Below, in pieces: positions 24,801 to 36,099 of a DNA stretch of 64,000 nt. Position 1 is the stretch's first letter. Each line of letters begins with the position of its first letter. The notes under the pieces are model-generated. The model saw only the letters and a list, made by a program, of their open reading frames with translations. It searched no databases and was not told the origin of the DNA. The DNA is from Labia minor. Its lineage: Eukaryota > Arthropoda > Insecta > Dermaptera > Spongiphoridae. The position numbers and the translations under genes are program-made. The stretch is from the NCBI GenBank assembly GCA_963082975.1, contig OY720347.1, forward strand, positions 32,505,398 through 32,569,397, given 5' to 3'.

Positions 24801-25297
24801 AGGTAAAACCGAGTGATATGACGCGGTTAGATATATAACTTGTTTTCTATATCGTGAAAACTAACGCCTTTGGTGTGGGAAAGGGATTGGAAGACCATAG
24901 TACCCACTTACGCGACCTGATGAAGCATGTCTATCTTATTGTTAGTTTTAAGGGAATCGTCGTGTAAGGAGGATTTGTTTTGTATGAGGCATTGAGTGTA
25001 GGAGGGATATGATATGCGTTTTACCTCTGCTTAATAGTAAAAAATTACCCCCCTCCCCAATAATCTAATAAAAAGAGGGAAATATTAATAGTCAGAATCT
25101 GTTAGGGATATTGCCGAAAAGTTAACTTTTTTATTTTTGTAAAGTAATTCTTATTTTAAGGATAAAACTGCAATTTTTACTATGAAAACCTATTAATCCT
25201 TGGTACCATTGACACCAATAATCATGTCATAATAGTTATTATCGTTTGATATTTTGCAATCCACCGAATTGTGCATCATATCCACTCGGTTTTACCT
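24801..25297. mobile_element. MITE with TA target duplication and 18-bp TIRs
   Basis: Ends AGGTAAAACCGAGTG and CACTCGGTTTTACCT are perfect inverted repeats and the match continues imperfectly (ATATGACGC against ATATGATGC). A TA dinucleotide lies on each side (24799-24800, 25298-25299). The 497-bp interior has no coding potential. A TA duplication points to the Tc1/mariner/pogo superfamily; the GGTAAAACC start resembles the pogo-type relic at 15569. Confidence 0.75.
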
Positions 25298-26349
25298 TAC
25301 CTATATATAATAGAGTACAATATAATAATAACAAGATCAGAATAAATAAATAATGTATATATTAATACACACATTCCAAACCTACCTCTAAATTTTACAA
25401 GTCTAATCAAATCAGATAACTACAATTAATTGAAATAAATAGAAATTGTTGATTTCAAAAGTAAAAACTAAATTGAAATATTAAAAATAAAAATATTCAC
25501 AAGTAAACTTTTAATATTTTTGTTTATCTAACACTTTTATAATAATATAATTGTATGTGCCAAACTTTTATATTACTCAGAACACTCAAGTATATGACTT
25601 CATTATAAGACACGCTATAATACTATAATAGTCTAAAGAGAAAATAATTAGATAAATATTACATTCTCGAAATCATATTTTAATCCTTGTAACAAATATA
25701 TATATATTATAGTATGTATATTTATTAATATTTATTTACATACGTACTTGTATAATGTAAATTCTTTATGACTTATAAAAAAAAATTGCCATATTTAGGA
25801 CAATGATGATTTCGTGGAGTGGCATTCTGAAAGGACATTGATCTGAATATTTTTATATTTTTACTAATATCTTGTCTAAATAATTGGATTATTTTTATAA
25901 TCGATCTTTAAAGGTCTCAATTTTCAAAAACATGATTGCAAGAATTATTATTTTCATTTTTTTAATTAAAGTATTTAATAACAGAATAATACATCTCTCT
26001 ATTTCTTTAATTGATATTCATTTAAAATGATAAATTTAAATATTATACTGAAATATTAATACTTATAATTCTAATTAAATAAACATGACCTAATAATTTA
26101 ATTAAATGAATTAAAATGATAACTTGTTGAAGAAATATAATAAATTCAAATGAAATTTGATTGATGATTATAAATTAAAATAAATATAAAAATAAAAAAA
26201 TATATTTTAATAATTTAACAATAATAATAATAATAATGGATTAATAATCATTTATTAATAATGGGAAATATTTGAATTGATATTTTGGTATTCTTTTTAA
26301 AACGGAAAGGATAAGTTCACTGAAAGCAGTGTCGAGTTAAAAATAATAC
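25298..26349. other. AT-rich intergenic DNA, nothing recognised
   Basis: Plain AT-rich sequence with an (AAT)n tract near 26219-26236. Confidence 0.6.
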
Positions 26350-26566
26350 AAAAAAAAAAACCTCTGACTTTTGTACGTCCTACGCAAAGACAACGCCTAT
26401 CAAGTCGGTTATATCAACTAGGTGTCCTATGATCAGTAGAACAGGTCTTATCAACCTTTACCTTGATTTTCTTGATCGGAGGCGCTACTTTTTTATCAAG
26501 TAGCTTCCCAATGTTGATCCCGGATGTTGGGTTGAGTCCGTCCCATAGACCCCAGCTAGAGAAAGA
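26350..26566 (-). mobile_element. SINE family 1, 5'-truncated
   Basis: The minus-strand body and tail of the family are well preserved: GGACGGACTCAACCCA, CGGGATCAACATTGGG, ATCAAGGTAAAGGTTGATA, CTACTGATCATAGGACACC, and the tail GTACAAAAGTCAGAGG followed by a T-run. The tRNA-like head is absent, as expected of incomplete reverse transcription. Confidence 0.75.
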
Positions 26567-27052
26567 ACATAAACCAATTCAAGAGTTTTAAACCAAAAAT
26601 TAATTTGAATATATGTATAATCTTTAATCTATAAATTTAGTGTACAAACAAATCGTTTCTTTTCTTAGCAAAACTATTTCTTAAAATCATTTTTATTCTT
26701 TTTGTGTTTTAATTTTATTGTATTTTGGAATCTTTTAATTTAGCCAACCTTCCTCTTTTTTTATTTGAAATTAATTATTAAATCTTAAATCAAAGTTAAC
26801 TTGGCCTGGGTCGATCTCTTGAGCTCTCATTCGCTGGTTCCCTAAGTTACCCTCCTGATCATTCAAATTATTTAAAGTGATTATAAATGAATTGCAGTTT
26901 TATCAATTCATTGGTTTTATTATTATTATTTTTACTTATTTCTTATTACATTCTTTATTATCGTATGTTGAAGATGAAATTAATTTGATGTTCGTACCAG
27001 ATTTTTATTTCAATCATGATTTGATGTTTAGTAATTTCAATAATTTTCTATT

Positions 27053-27090
<38 letters not shown>

Positions 27091-28714
27091 TTATTATGAT
27101 TAAATGTAAATAGAATATACAATTTTTTTAGAATGTTTAATTATTTTAATTGTGTGTCGCGAACTGAAAAGTTAATTTCATTTGCCAGTAGGTACTAATA
27201 ATTTAATTATATTATTTTATCAATGATTGATTTTCAAAATATTTAATATTTTCATACAAAATCGAATAATTTTAAAATTTAAAGTTATATTGATATTGAA
27301 AATTGGAAATTGATATTCAATTAAATTATTCAAATTTCACTTTGGAAAGTTAAACTATATATTCTTAACGGGCATCGAAATTTAGGTGGATCGCCTCGAT
27401 ATTCTTACATCCAATCAATTCTCTATTTGATATTCAATATGTGTTTAAACTTTAAACTTAATCTTTCTATGTTGTTTATCTATTCTTCTAATCAAATATT
27501 CTCTCAGTGAAGAATATTAAATAGTATATAGATTTGGAAAAAGATTTGTTTTTTGTATATTTTCATAACTTTTTTTTCTAAAATTTCTTTATATGTAAAT
27601 AAAATATTTCATTTTTTCAATATGTAGGTGTATATATACATATTCATCTATGTTGTACAATGCACATATATACTTAGTAAGAATATATATATATATTTGT
27701 TCATTTAGGTTTCTGTGATAGATTTTATTATTATGAGAAATTATTTCCGAGTTATTTTCACGACGGCCATGGGCTAGGGATGGGCTAGGGCTGTCGTCAG
27801 GAGCATTAAGTGTTAGTGTTAGTGCCAAGGATTCTTCAGAGCTTCGGAACACAGTAAGTCCCAAATCACCCACCCATTTAACCCATAGTCCCAAAATTGA
27901 ATAGCATTTGGTCTGTTATCTAATGGTAGTCTGATATTTGAACAAAAATTAAAGATTTTAAAAATAATTTTTATAATCAATTTAATATTAGTAATAAATT
28001 ATTTTTAAAGTAATAAATTTATTTTTATATTAAAAATAGCAAAATGAATTTAGTTTATATATAAAAAATGGAGGGGGTGAGACTTAGAAGCTATTATATA
28101 TCTCAATTATAAATATGTATAAATTATGTACTGACAAATCCTTTAAATTTTAGATGACAGGTAGATCAAAATTATTTGGATTATGAATCCGTTGGAACTT
28201 TAGGAAATTAAGAAATTAAATTCAAATAGAATGTTTTTCAACACAACCTCTTGTTTCTCTTAATATATAATATATAAATTTTTGATTTATAATTAAATAT
28301 TCAGTATAAATAAACAAAATTCTTCCTTCTTACTTCTTAAAATTCAAAAATTTCCCAAAGTGTTGAACTCTTATAATATATATATATATATATATAAATA
28401 TTGTATATGACTTTTTTTTATTATCCAAAGTTTATAAGTATAAATATTCTACATTCTGAGTTTTAAGAAAGAAACCCTCATATTATCATTCAAACAACTT
28501 CAGACAATTTATTTTAGAAAGTTGTTATTTATATTATATTTGTATTTTTATACTCCTATTATAATAATATTATATATTTAAATAAAGAAATTTAAAAAGA
28601 AATAATAATAATAATAATCTTTATTGACAAGTATTTATTTATTTATTAAATGTAAACCATTTAATTTATAATGTGTTCATTAAATATCCAGTTATATCTT
28701 ATCTTATTATAATA
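26567..28714. other. AT-rich intergenic DNA with TA tracts and a small GC island
   Basis: (TA)n runs lie at 27055-27085 and 28376-28396. A mixed-composition patch at 27755-27860 holds a direct repeat GGGCTAGGGAT/GGGCTAGGGCT framed by an imperfect inverted ACGACGGCC/GGCTGTCGT, and GTGTTAGTGTTAGTG. Its origin was not recognised. Confidence 0.5.
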
Positions 28715-28830
28715 GCTATTATTGTACATGTTATATCTATCTATATCTGTCATCTACGGTAGTCGAAAGTTCTTGGCCGCAACATCCACATCTCTAGAAG
28801 TGTCCCTTCATACATTGTGAATCCACCCAT
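28715..28830 (-). pseudogene. RTE-like LINE, extreme 3' end
   Basis: Minus-strand sequence GATGTTGCGGCCAAGAACTT followed by TCGACTACC and an ATAGATAGATATAACA tail parallels the 3' ends of the LINE copies at 1-600 and 62200-62290. Only the last coding residues and the tail remain, showing 5' truncation. Confidence 0.65.
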
Positions 28831-29169
28831 AATAATACCTTACTTGAAAATGAAAATCCAATTATGAGATCAAAATTAAAATTATTTATTCATATAATCT
28901 TGAATGTTTTCAGTGTTTTATAAATAATTTAAAAAGGCCAATATTAGAAAAATAAAATTAAAAATATAATAAAATATAAATATAAATATAACAATAAACA
29001 TTGTTTGAATGACAACATGTAGATATCAAATCAGGTTGAGAATCACTGCTCTACTCGAATCCAAAATCAAAATTTAATGGGTCATTTTTAGAAATCCCAT
29101 TTAACAATTATAATAAATAATTAAAAAATTGTAAAATTTTTAAAGTATATAAAAATAAATTGTATAAAT

Positions 29170-29585
29170 TTGTCAAAGGGTCGAGCGATAGCTCGGTGTC
29201 CCAGGTATATATTTTATATCAACAGGCCTACTTTTCTGGTTGTATGTTATTATTTGAATGGCGATTCGGTGAATCAGGTATTAATATTACCAGCCCAACC
29301 CGCTAATAAATAATCATTTTTTTTTATTGACCGAGTGGTGGCTCGGTGAACCAGGTATTATTATTGAGGACCCCAGTTCAATTCATTTTAATCACATTGA
29401 TGCAATGATGAAACATTTAATAATTGTAATAAATAATTAAAGAATTGTATATCAATATTTTTTAAAGGGTCGAGCGAGACCTCGGCGTCCCAGGTATTAA
29501 TATTACCAGACAAACCCAATAATAATGAATTTTTTTTTTCAACTTAATTACCGAGCCGAGGCTCGGGGTCCCGGTACTAATATGA
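29170..29585 (+). repeat. Palindrome-bearing repeat cluster (family C), locus 1
   Basis: Short GC hairpins sit in AT-rich DNA: CGAGC-GATA-GCTCG (29183-29196), CCGAG-TGGTGG-CTCGG (29332-29347) and CCGAGCC-GA-GGCTCGG (29552-29567). Each is followed by GTCCCAGGTATTAATATTACC or GGTCCCGGTA. Units are separated by shared spacers such as AATAATAATGAATT and TTTAATAATTGTAATAAATA. A second cluster with the same units lies in the opposite orientation at 60370-60925. The family is not recognised. Confidence 0.7.
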
Positions 29586-30660
29586 TTATATAATAAATTT
29601 TTTAATGATTTTGATTACTCTTAAAATTTTAACTATTTCAATAATCTTATAAAGGATTATATTTTTTTACGTTTTTAATTTATTTTTAAATAAAAATGTT
29701 TTATATTGTAATTTACAATAAATCCAATCCCATATAATCTCATTATTTGCTTTCATACGAAGTAAATATAGAGTAAATAAATTTTAACAGCATGATTAAC
29801 TTATTTTTTTGTCAGTGGTACATATAGTAGAAGTTATACTTAAATTTATAAGGACCCTTTGGCTCATGTATGTATGTATCCATGAGAATAGGTTAAAGAC
29901 CACAAAAGAGCTTCTCTACTACTACATTTTCTTTAAACAGAACAAGGCTACCTGATTAGATTTTGGGCATTAAACCCCCGAGTTTAGTGTTTTTGTGTGG
30001 CCCTCCTATATAATCTTTTTTTTTTCTATTATTTTTTTAAATTATCATAGCCAAGCCAGTAAGAAAACAGGTGAAAATGTCTAAATCAATTATTGGTCTA
30101 AATCTGGATCAATTACTTGAGTAAATATTGATTTTCAACTAGTTTTGGTTTTGCGCATCAATACCTATCTAGTCAGCAATCAGAAACCCTCTCATGGGGG
30201 ATCATCCTCCACTCAAAACAGAATGGAAATTTAGAAAAGTCAATGAATTGAAATTGATGTAAACATTGGAAATTGGTAACATTGGATTAAATTTTCAAAT
30301 AGAAAAAAAATTGTTAAATAAATTAAATCAATTTGTTTGATTATTTTCATTTAATTAATCACTTCTTTAAAAATAAATTAATTATTTATAAATAAGTAAA
30401 TTTGTTAAGTAAAGCACAATTATTAATTATATAAAGGATAATTTTTGTAAGAAGTTTAATTAATTATGTCATTTTGGGAACTTTTCCCTGTATTAATAAA
30501 GTCTATTATTTTTTAAAGACAACTTTAATGTAAAGCTTAGATATATTAATAATCTCTTTTTTATCTAATTATATCTATTTATAGTATTCCTATGAATCTG
30601 TTAATGGTAAAATGATTATTCAATGCATATTAATCAGATGCATGACCTCTAACCTCGTAC
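29586..30660. other. AT-rich intergenic DNA, nothing recognised
   Basis: No coding or repeat-family signal supported. Confidence 0.55.
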
Positions 30661-30935
30661 AGTCTCAAACTTACTGAGAATAATAAAATCGAAGAGATTA
30701 CGAATGAAAGAAGAAAGATTAGTGAAAAGTTTATTTATGGGAAAACCAATTGGAAAACGTCCGATGGGTAGATCAAGAATGCGATAGAAAACAATAAAAA
30801 AAGATACGAGCGAATTTGAGAGAAGAATTGGATGGTGGTGGCTCAGGATAGGAATGATTGGAGGAGTGTATTCGCTGATGCCATAGAATTTCCAGTTCTG
30901 TAGCGCCATACAGATAGATAGATAAGAATAAAACA
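30661..30935 (+). pseudogene. LINE C-terminal fragment with (GATA)n tail
   Basis: Plus-strand pieces read GKPIGKRPMGRSRMR and, in a neighbouring frame, WMVVAQDRNDWRSVFADAIEF, matching the GRP-x2-RW and QDRD-WR-VV segments at the very C-terminus of RTE-like and related LINEs. The sequence ends with an (ATAG)n tail at about 30912-30924, the usual 3' end of these copies. One stop and one frameshift are present. Confidence 0.7.
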
Positions 30936-31496
30936 TCTTTGACTAAATAATAAATTGTTAAATAATAAGAAACAAAGTTTCACAAGAAATATAATGCTTA
31001 TTTATGTAAGCAATGTTTTATTCATAATATTTTTAAACAAAATTCTATTTTCAGTATATATATATATATAGTAAAAATGTAAATGAAACAATTTTAATAT
31101 TTTCATGAAATTAAATAAAATACATACCACAAGGAAACAACTCAAAATAATTAATAATTATTTTATAATTAAGAATTCAAGTGTATTTAGTAGAGCGATA
31201 ATACAAGTTGATTTAATATTAAAGTAGTAAATAGTACAAATAGTGAAATTTAATTAGTAAGTTTGGGATTAGAGAAGAAACAAGAATGTTTATAGAATTA
31301 TATCTATCTTTATCGACATCAGGACCATGCATAAATATAATATTTATTAGTAACCAGATGGTGTGATTAATATTATTCATAAATCATATTATTATTCATA
31401 ATATAATTTTATGCAGATAAAAATGTATAAAAATAATATAAAATTAATGGCTGTTTTAATATGTATAGATAAAAATACATAAAAATTAATTTTATT

Positions 31497-31575
31497 AATT
31501 CAAGAGTATAACTCAGAGATAAAATGCTCAACTACTAAACTTGAAGATAAGGGTTCAAACCTCATCAGATTCAGA
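31497..31575 (+). mobile_element. tRNA-like SINE head, family 2
   Basis: ATAACTCAGAGATAAAATG resembles an A box, and about 30 bases downstream GATAAGGGTTCAAACCTC holds a B box, with ACTACTAAACTTGAAGATA between. It aligns with the copies at 16683-16755 and 23455-23525. The acceptor stem does not pair, so it is not a tRNA gene. Confidence 0.5.
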
Positions 31576-31675
31576 AATATTTAAAATCATCAAATGGAAT
31601 CAAAATAAATAAATGTGTATTTTGACTAAAATGAGTATTGATTTCCGGAGTCAATAAAAGAAAACAAAACAAATA

Positions 31676-32250
31676 AGTTGACCTGTGGCCAGGTCCGAAC
31701 CGACCGACGGTTTGAAGTAAATTAATTTCCAGCTACAGTAACAATTTCAAATAATTTTAATATATCTATTAATGTAATAAAAAACAGATAGGAATATTTT
31801 TAATTTTATTTTATTTATAATATATATGTAAGACCAGGCTGTGACGTCATATAATTTTAAATTAAGAAAAAACTAATAAAGATGATTTTTCTCGAGGATA
31901 AAACCAATAAAAAGTGCATGATTCGTGGTGATATATAAAAAATCTCATGTGAAATTTGGTGTGAAAATAACCCTTCCCTTCCTATCGTCGATCGCTAATA
32001 CTATCACTTCCGGTTTCCGGATTTGCACCAAAAGTCATACTGATGGATTAAGTAAATATACCAAATATCATCAAAATCGGTTGAGCCGTTCAGGCTGTAC
32101 ACATCTATACGGACGGACGGACGGACAGACATCATGCTAAAAATACTTTTTTCTGTTAAGAAAATGCATGATTCGTGGAGATATGTAAAAATCTCCACAT
32201 GTGAATTGGTGTGAAAACAATACCTCTCTTACTATCGTCGGTCGGTAAAA
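31676..32250 (-). mobile_element. HINE/DINE-1-like element, family A copy 2
   Basis: Full-length minus-strand copy. From the plus-strand left it begins with AAGTTGACCTGTGGCCAGGT (hairpin) and CCGACCGACGG, and ends TCGTCGGTCGGTAAAAA. The GTCY tract is short (four to five units, 32110-32131). It is about 85 bp shorter than copy 1, mainly because of a deletion in the TGACGTCA part of the body and the shorter microsatellite. Confidence 0.85.
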
Positions 32251-32992
32251 ATTATTATACTAGTCTTATATATTTCTCAGTTTCTTTTCCTCTTTATCGT
32301 TGTCCAAGTAATGTATATTTTAATTTAATATTATAAAGTATATTATGAATAAATTACAAAAAATAAATATATATTTATCAATAATATGTAAATTAACAGA
32401 GAAAATTATTATAGAATTCAATGATTTCGATATTTTAAATTTGTATCCATAAAAAAAAACATTTTATTGGATTTTATTCATACATAACAAATCCCAACTA
32501 AATATGTTGAGTATATTTATTTTACATACACATTATAATTATATATAAAATAAATTTTATTCGTGTATATACTTTCTCTTTTATTAAATCACAATTTTAT
32601 TTTTAAATAAATGTTTATAGGTATATTCTATAATATGGAATATATTCTTTCTTTAAAAAATAATTATTCACATGAAAATATTTTTCCAAAAAAAAGAGTA
32701 CATATTAAAAAAATTTTTTTGATTATGGACAATGATAAATGGGATTTACTAATAGAACTTGTATTAGAATAATGTAATCGGATTGCTCTCTATTTCTGTA
32801 ATTAATACATAACATATTTATGAAAACATGATTATAGTATGAATTGATCCCGCTCATTTAATTACTTAATCAAACTATGAAAACATATATATAATAGAAA
32901 TAATACTGGAAAGTTAAAATAATTAAAATAATATTCAAGAATGAAATATAAAGAAATTGAAAGATTAATCAAATCGGAATTTTTTTCAAGAT
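32251..32992. other. AT-rich spacer, nothing recognised
   Basis: No signal supported. Confidence 0.6.
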
Positions 32993-33682
32993 CTGGAATG
33001 TCTTCACTCGACTATCTCACAAATTTGAATTGGATTTATTAACATATATTATATTTAAATTAACTAATTTAATTACTTAAATTATAAATTAAGTATAATT
33101 GAATTGAATTAATTAAAATTAAATTTACAATATAGTATTGTTATTCAATTAAATTAATTAATTAACATATATTAAATTGGAATTTTAAACCTTTACCTTC
33201 TTTTTAAGTCAAAATGTAAAATTTTAAAAAATTCATTAGCGTGTTTGGCTCTTTGTTGATGGCGCGTGATTGGCAGTCAACGTGTTTAAAAATTTAATTC
33301 CGGTACTTTCAAGTTGAAATTCTATATATATCAGTTTTATACAATTTTTAACAGGTGAAAAACTATCAAACATATATCTTTTATTTTTACGGTCAGTTTA
33401 TAGGGAAAAAAATCAAAACCTGGTAAGTAATGACCCACTTCCGGATGAGCTACATTTCTCAAAATTTGATAGAAAAATACGAATTTTAAATAATGTCCGT
33501 GTTCCAAATTTCATTATTCTAGCTCAAACCGTTTTCGCGTAATCTTGTCTACATACACACAGACATACATTTTTTTCAACCTTACTGAAAATGACTCATG
33601 GAGTCTTCAAAAGGTATAAAAACACCAAAATCTCTATATCAAAAATTTTCCTGATCATAATACTATCTCTGGCGAGATAGTA
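32993..33682 (-). mobile_element. HINE-like element family B, copy 2
   Basis: Minus-strand copy running from TTACTATCTCGCCAGAG (33667-33682 side) to the hairpin GAGTG-AAGA-CATTC and CCAG at the other end. It carries the conserved body segments CTACATTTCTCAAAA and CTATATATATCAGTTTTATAC. The internal microsatellite is reduced to ACATACACACAGACATACA. Confidence 0.8.
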
Positions 33683-34594
33683 AAAATTAAGATATTTTTG
33701 TTTGTTATATTTAAATTTCTATTATTATTATTATTATTATTATTCTATTCTATTTATTATAATTCCAATGATTTTTTTTTAAATTCAAAAAACGTGAATT
33801 TGAAATTATATATTTATTAGACAATACAATTTTTATTTTCCTGGATTTTTTCATTGATTAAAGAATTTAAGAGTCTCGATCAAGAGCATAAATTTTCCAG
33901 TAGGCATCCCTTCCAAAACAGAATCGAATTCAGATATCAAGATATATTAAAATAACTGCTGATTTTATAAATCCTTCCAAATGCTTTTTATGGAGGTAGT
34001 GGAAATTATAATTTTCATCTTCATTTCTAACAAAAAAAAAAAAAGACTGAAAGATTTATGTCATATTTTTATTTTAATTTCTAACATATTTTATGGTTAA
34101 TAATTTTATATTTTAACTGAAATTTTAATTTCAAGGATAAATCAAAGTGAATTTAGCAATTTACTCACTATATTCCTTTTCATATCCCTTGGGTGAGTGT
34201 GGTAATTGAATTCCCAGAAAGGCCACCATGATAATCTATTTAACCTTGATTTTCCTAAAAGTAAACGGATCATTAATACACGCTCAATTAATCTATTATA
34301 TTGACATATAGAGCAATAATAAATTGGTATTATTGTCTCTTAATTAATAAGCAATTGGTCTACTAAACTGTACTGATTACTGATTAATATTACTCTTATA
34401 AAAATCTCTCTTTCTTTCAACTATATATATATATATTAGAAGTAAACATAATGTTAGCTGGCAGGCAAGGAAAAACATAATTACCAATTGTATAACGTTT
34501 GGTTTTGAAAACTGATTTGTTTCGGGAAGTTCAGCCATTCCCACCATAAAAAAATTAAAATATTTGGTTTTAAATATACATATATAGTATTATA
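33683..34594. other. AT-rich spacer, nothing recognised
   Basis: Includes an (ATT)n tract at about 33721-33745. No gene is supported. Confidence 0.6.
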
Positions 34595-34602
34595 TCCATA
34601 AC

Positions 34603-34787
34603 TAGGGTGACCATATTTCGAAATCACCAAACCGAGACAAACGGTTTACCTTTTTTTAAACCAATTACGAAAGTACGAAATGTCAAAAACGGGACAATAG
34701 GCTGTCCCGAAGACATTTTTCGGGACGCCGGGATAGAGCACCTCAAAACGGGACTATCCCGGAAAAACGGGACGTTTGGTCACCCTA
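34603..34787 (+). mobile_element. hAT-type MITE, family D copy 1
   Basis: A 185-bp element with inverted ends TAGGGTGACC / GGTCACCCTA, flanked by a perfect 8-bp direct repeat TCCATAAC (34595-34602 and 34788-34795). An 8-bp duplication is characteristic of hAT elements. The interior has repeated CGGGAC motifs and no coding potential. Copy 2 at 49285 lies in the opposite orientation. Confidence 0.85.
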
Positions 34788-34795
34788 TCCATAAC

Positions 34796-35405
34796 CAATA
34801 TATATATATATATTCAATTTATTCAGAAATAATAAGATTAAGTACATAGATAATACTAAGATAATATATTTATTTTTATTCATATTATTTAATTTAAAAT
34901 TCAATTAAATAAATATTTTTATGTTAAATAAATATCAACAAATTGGTTTATTGCAATATATTATTAAATTTATATTTTATTAATTAAATCAGAATTTTTA
35001 TTTAGACCCCTGGAATCACCGCAACCCAATAGTCCTATTTTAGAATTGAGATATTGTAACAATTTAAATTTGAAAGATTAATAGTAATTAAGAAATAATT
35101 AATTTAATAATTCACAAATATTCATATACTTATATACAAAATATAATTATATATAAAAAAACAATCATTCGAACTTATATTTACATAATACTATTAAAAT
35201 TTTAAAAAATTATTCTTACATAAATACATTTATCTGTAACGAATACTCAGTGACGCTCTCTGCTTATCCTGATGTGATGTATCAGTAAGAAGTCAGTATT
35301 GTTGAAATATTGAAATTAAAATATATTTTCTTTATTATTTGAATAATTTAAAATTCAACTTAAATAAATTTCAATTTAATTATTAAAAAAAGAAAATTAT
35401 ATATT
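34796..35405. other. AT-rich spacer, nothing recognised
   Basis: Left flank of the LTR retrotransposon; no signal supported. Confidence 0.6.
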
Positions 35406-36056
35406 TGTAAGAGATTTCCTGGTTGGAAATCGCTTGGTGGAAGTTATCCCACGTGGTCCCACGTTGAGGGGTAAATTGTAGTAAAATGGTCCCGCGTTGG
35501 AAACCAAGGTGTAGAAGTCCTTCCCACGTGGTGTCACGTGGAGAGCCAATTTATATTAAATTCGTCACAGGGTGTGAGGAGAGGCCCGGGTCGAGAGCCA
35601 AGTTGTAAAGAATTTATTTTCTCAGGGAGAGAAAAACACAAATATATATTCACAAATATATTTAATAAAAAAATAACTTTACAGAGAAAATGATTATCTA
35701 CACTTTTAGAGAGGAAGCGTCATAATAATGGCGTTGTTATCATGCCTGCTAGGCTATATGCTCCCCTGAGACACGTGATCTCAGGCGACCATTCAGAGCT
35801 CCCCAAAGATGACGTGTATAAGATGAGAGATTTTCACAAATTGACAAACTAATACAATAACTAATAATATAATTTAACAAGGAATTATTATAATTTTAAT
35901 GAATCGAAATGCCCATTAATCCATCAAGAGAATATTAAATAGGAAAGTGACTTGTTACATAGTAACGCCATCTCTTGATAAAACAATGAACACCTCTTAT
36001 CCATTATCTTAGAACTAATATTTTAATATAAACCTATAAATATAGCATCCGTTACA
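35406..36056 (-). repeat. 3' LTR of the gypsy element (651 bp)
   Basis: Begins TGTAAGAG and ends CCGTTACA on the plus strand. It contains four CACGTG palindromes (35450, 35525, 35535, 35772) and an AATAAA-type signal on the minus strand near 35626. It is the downstream LTR with respect to Gag-Pol. Confidence 0.95.
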
Positions 36057-36070
36057 GACTCCCCCTCTGA
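36057..36070 (-). other. Polypurine tract
   Basis: Minus-strand AGAGGGGGAGTC lies directly before the 3' LTR, the expected primer for plus-strand DNA synthesis. Confidence 0.85.
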
Positions 36071-36099
36071 TTCCGACATCGTCCCGATAAGGGATCAGG

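Noticed and set aside
29170-29585. CRISPR-like array of palindromic repeats
   Set aside because: Spacers are themselves repeated, spacing is irregular and the context is a eukaryotic genome.
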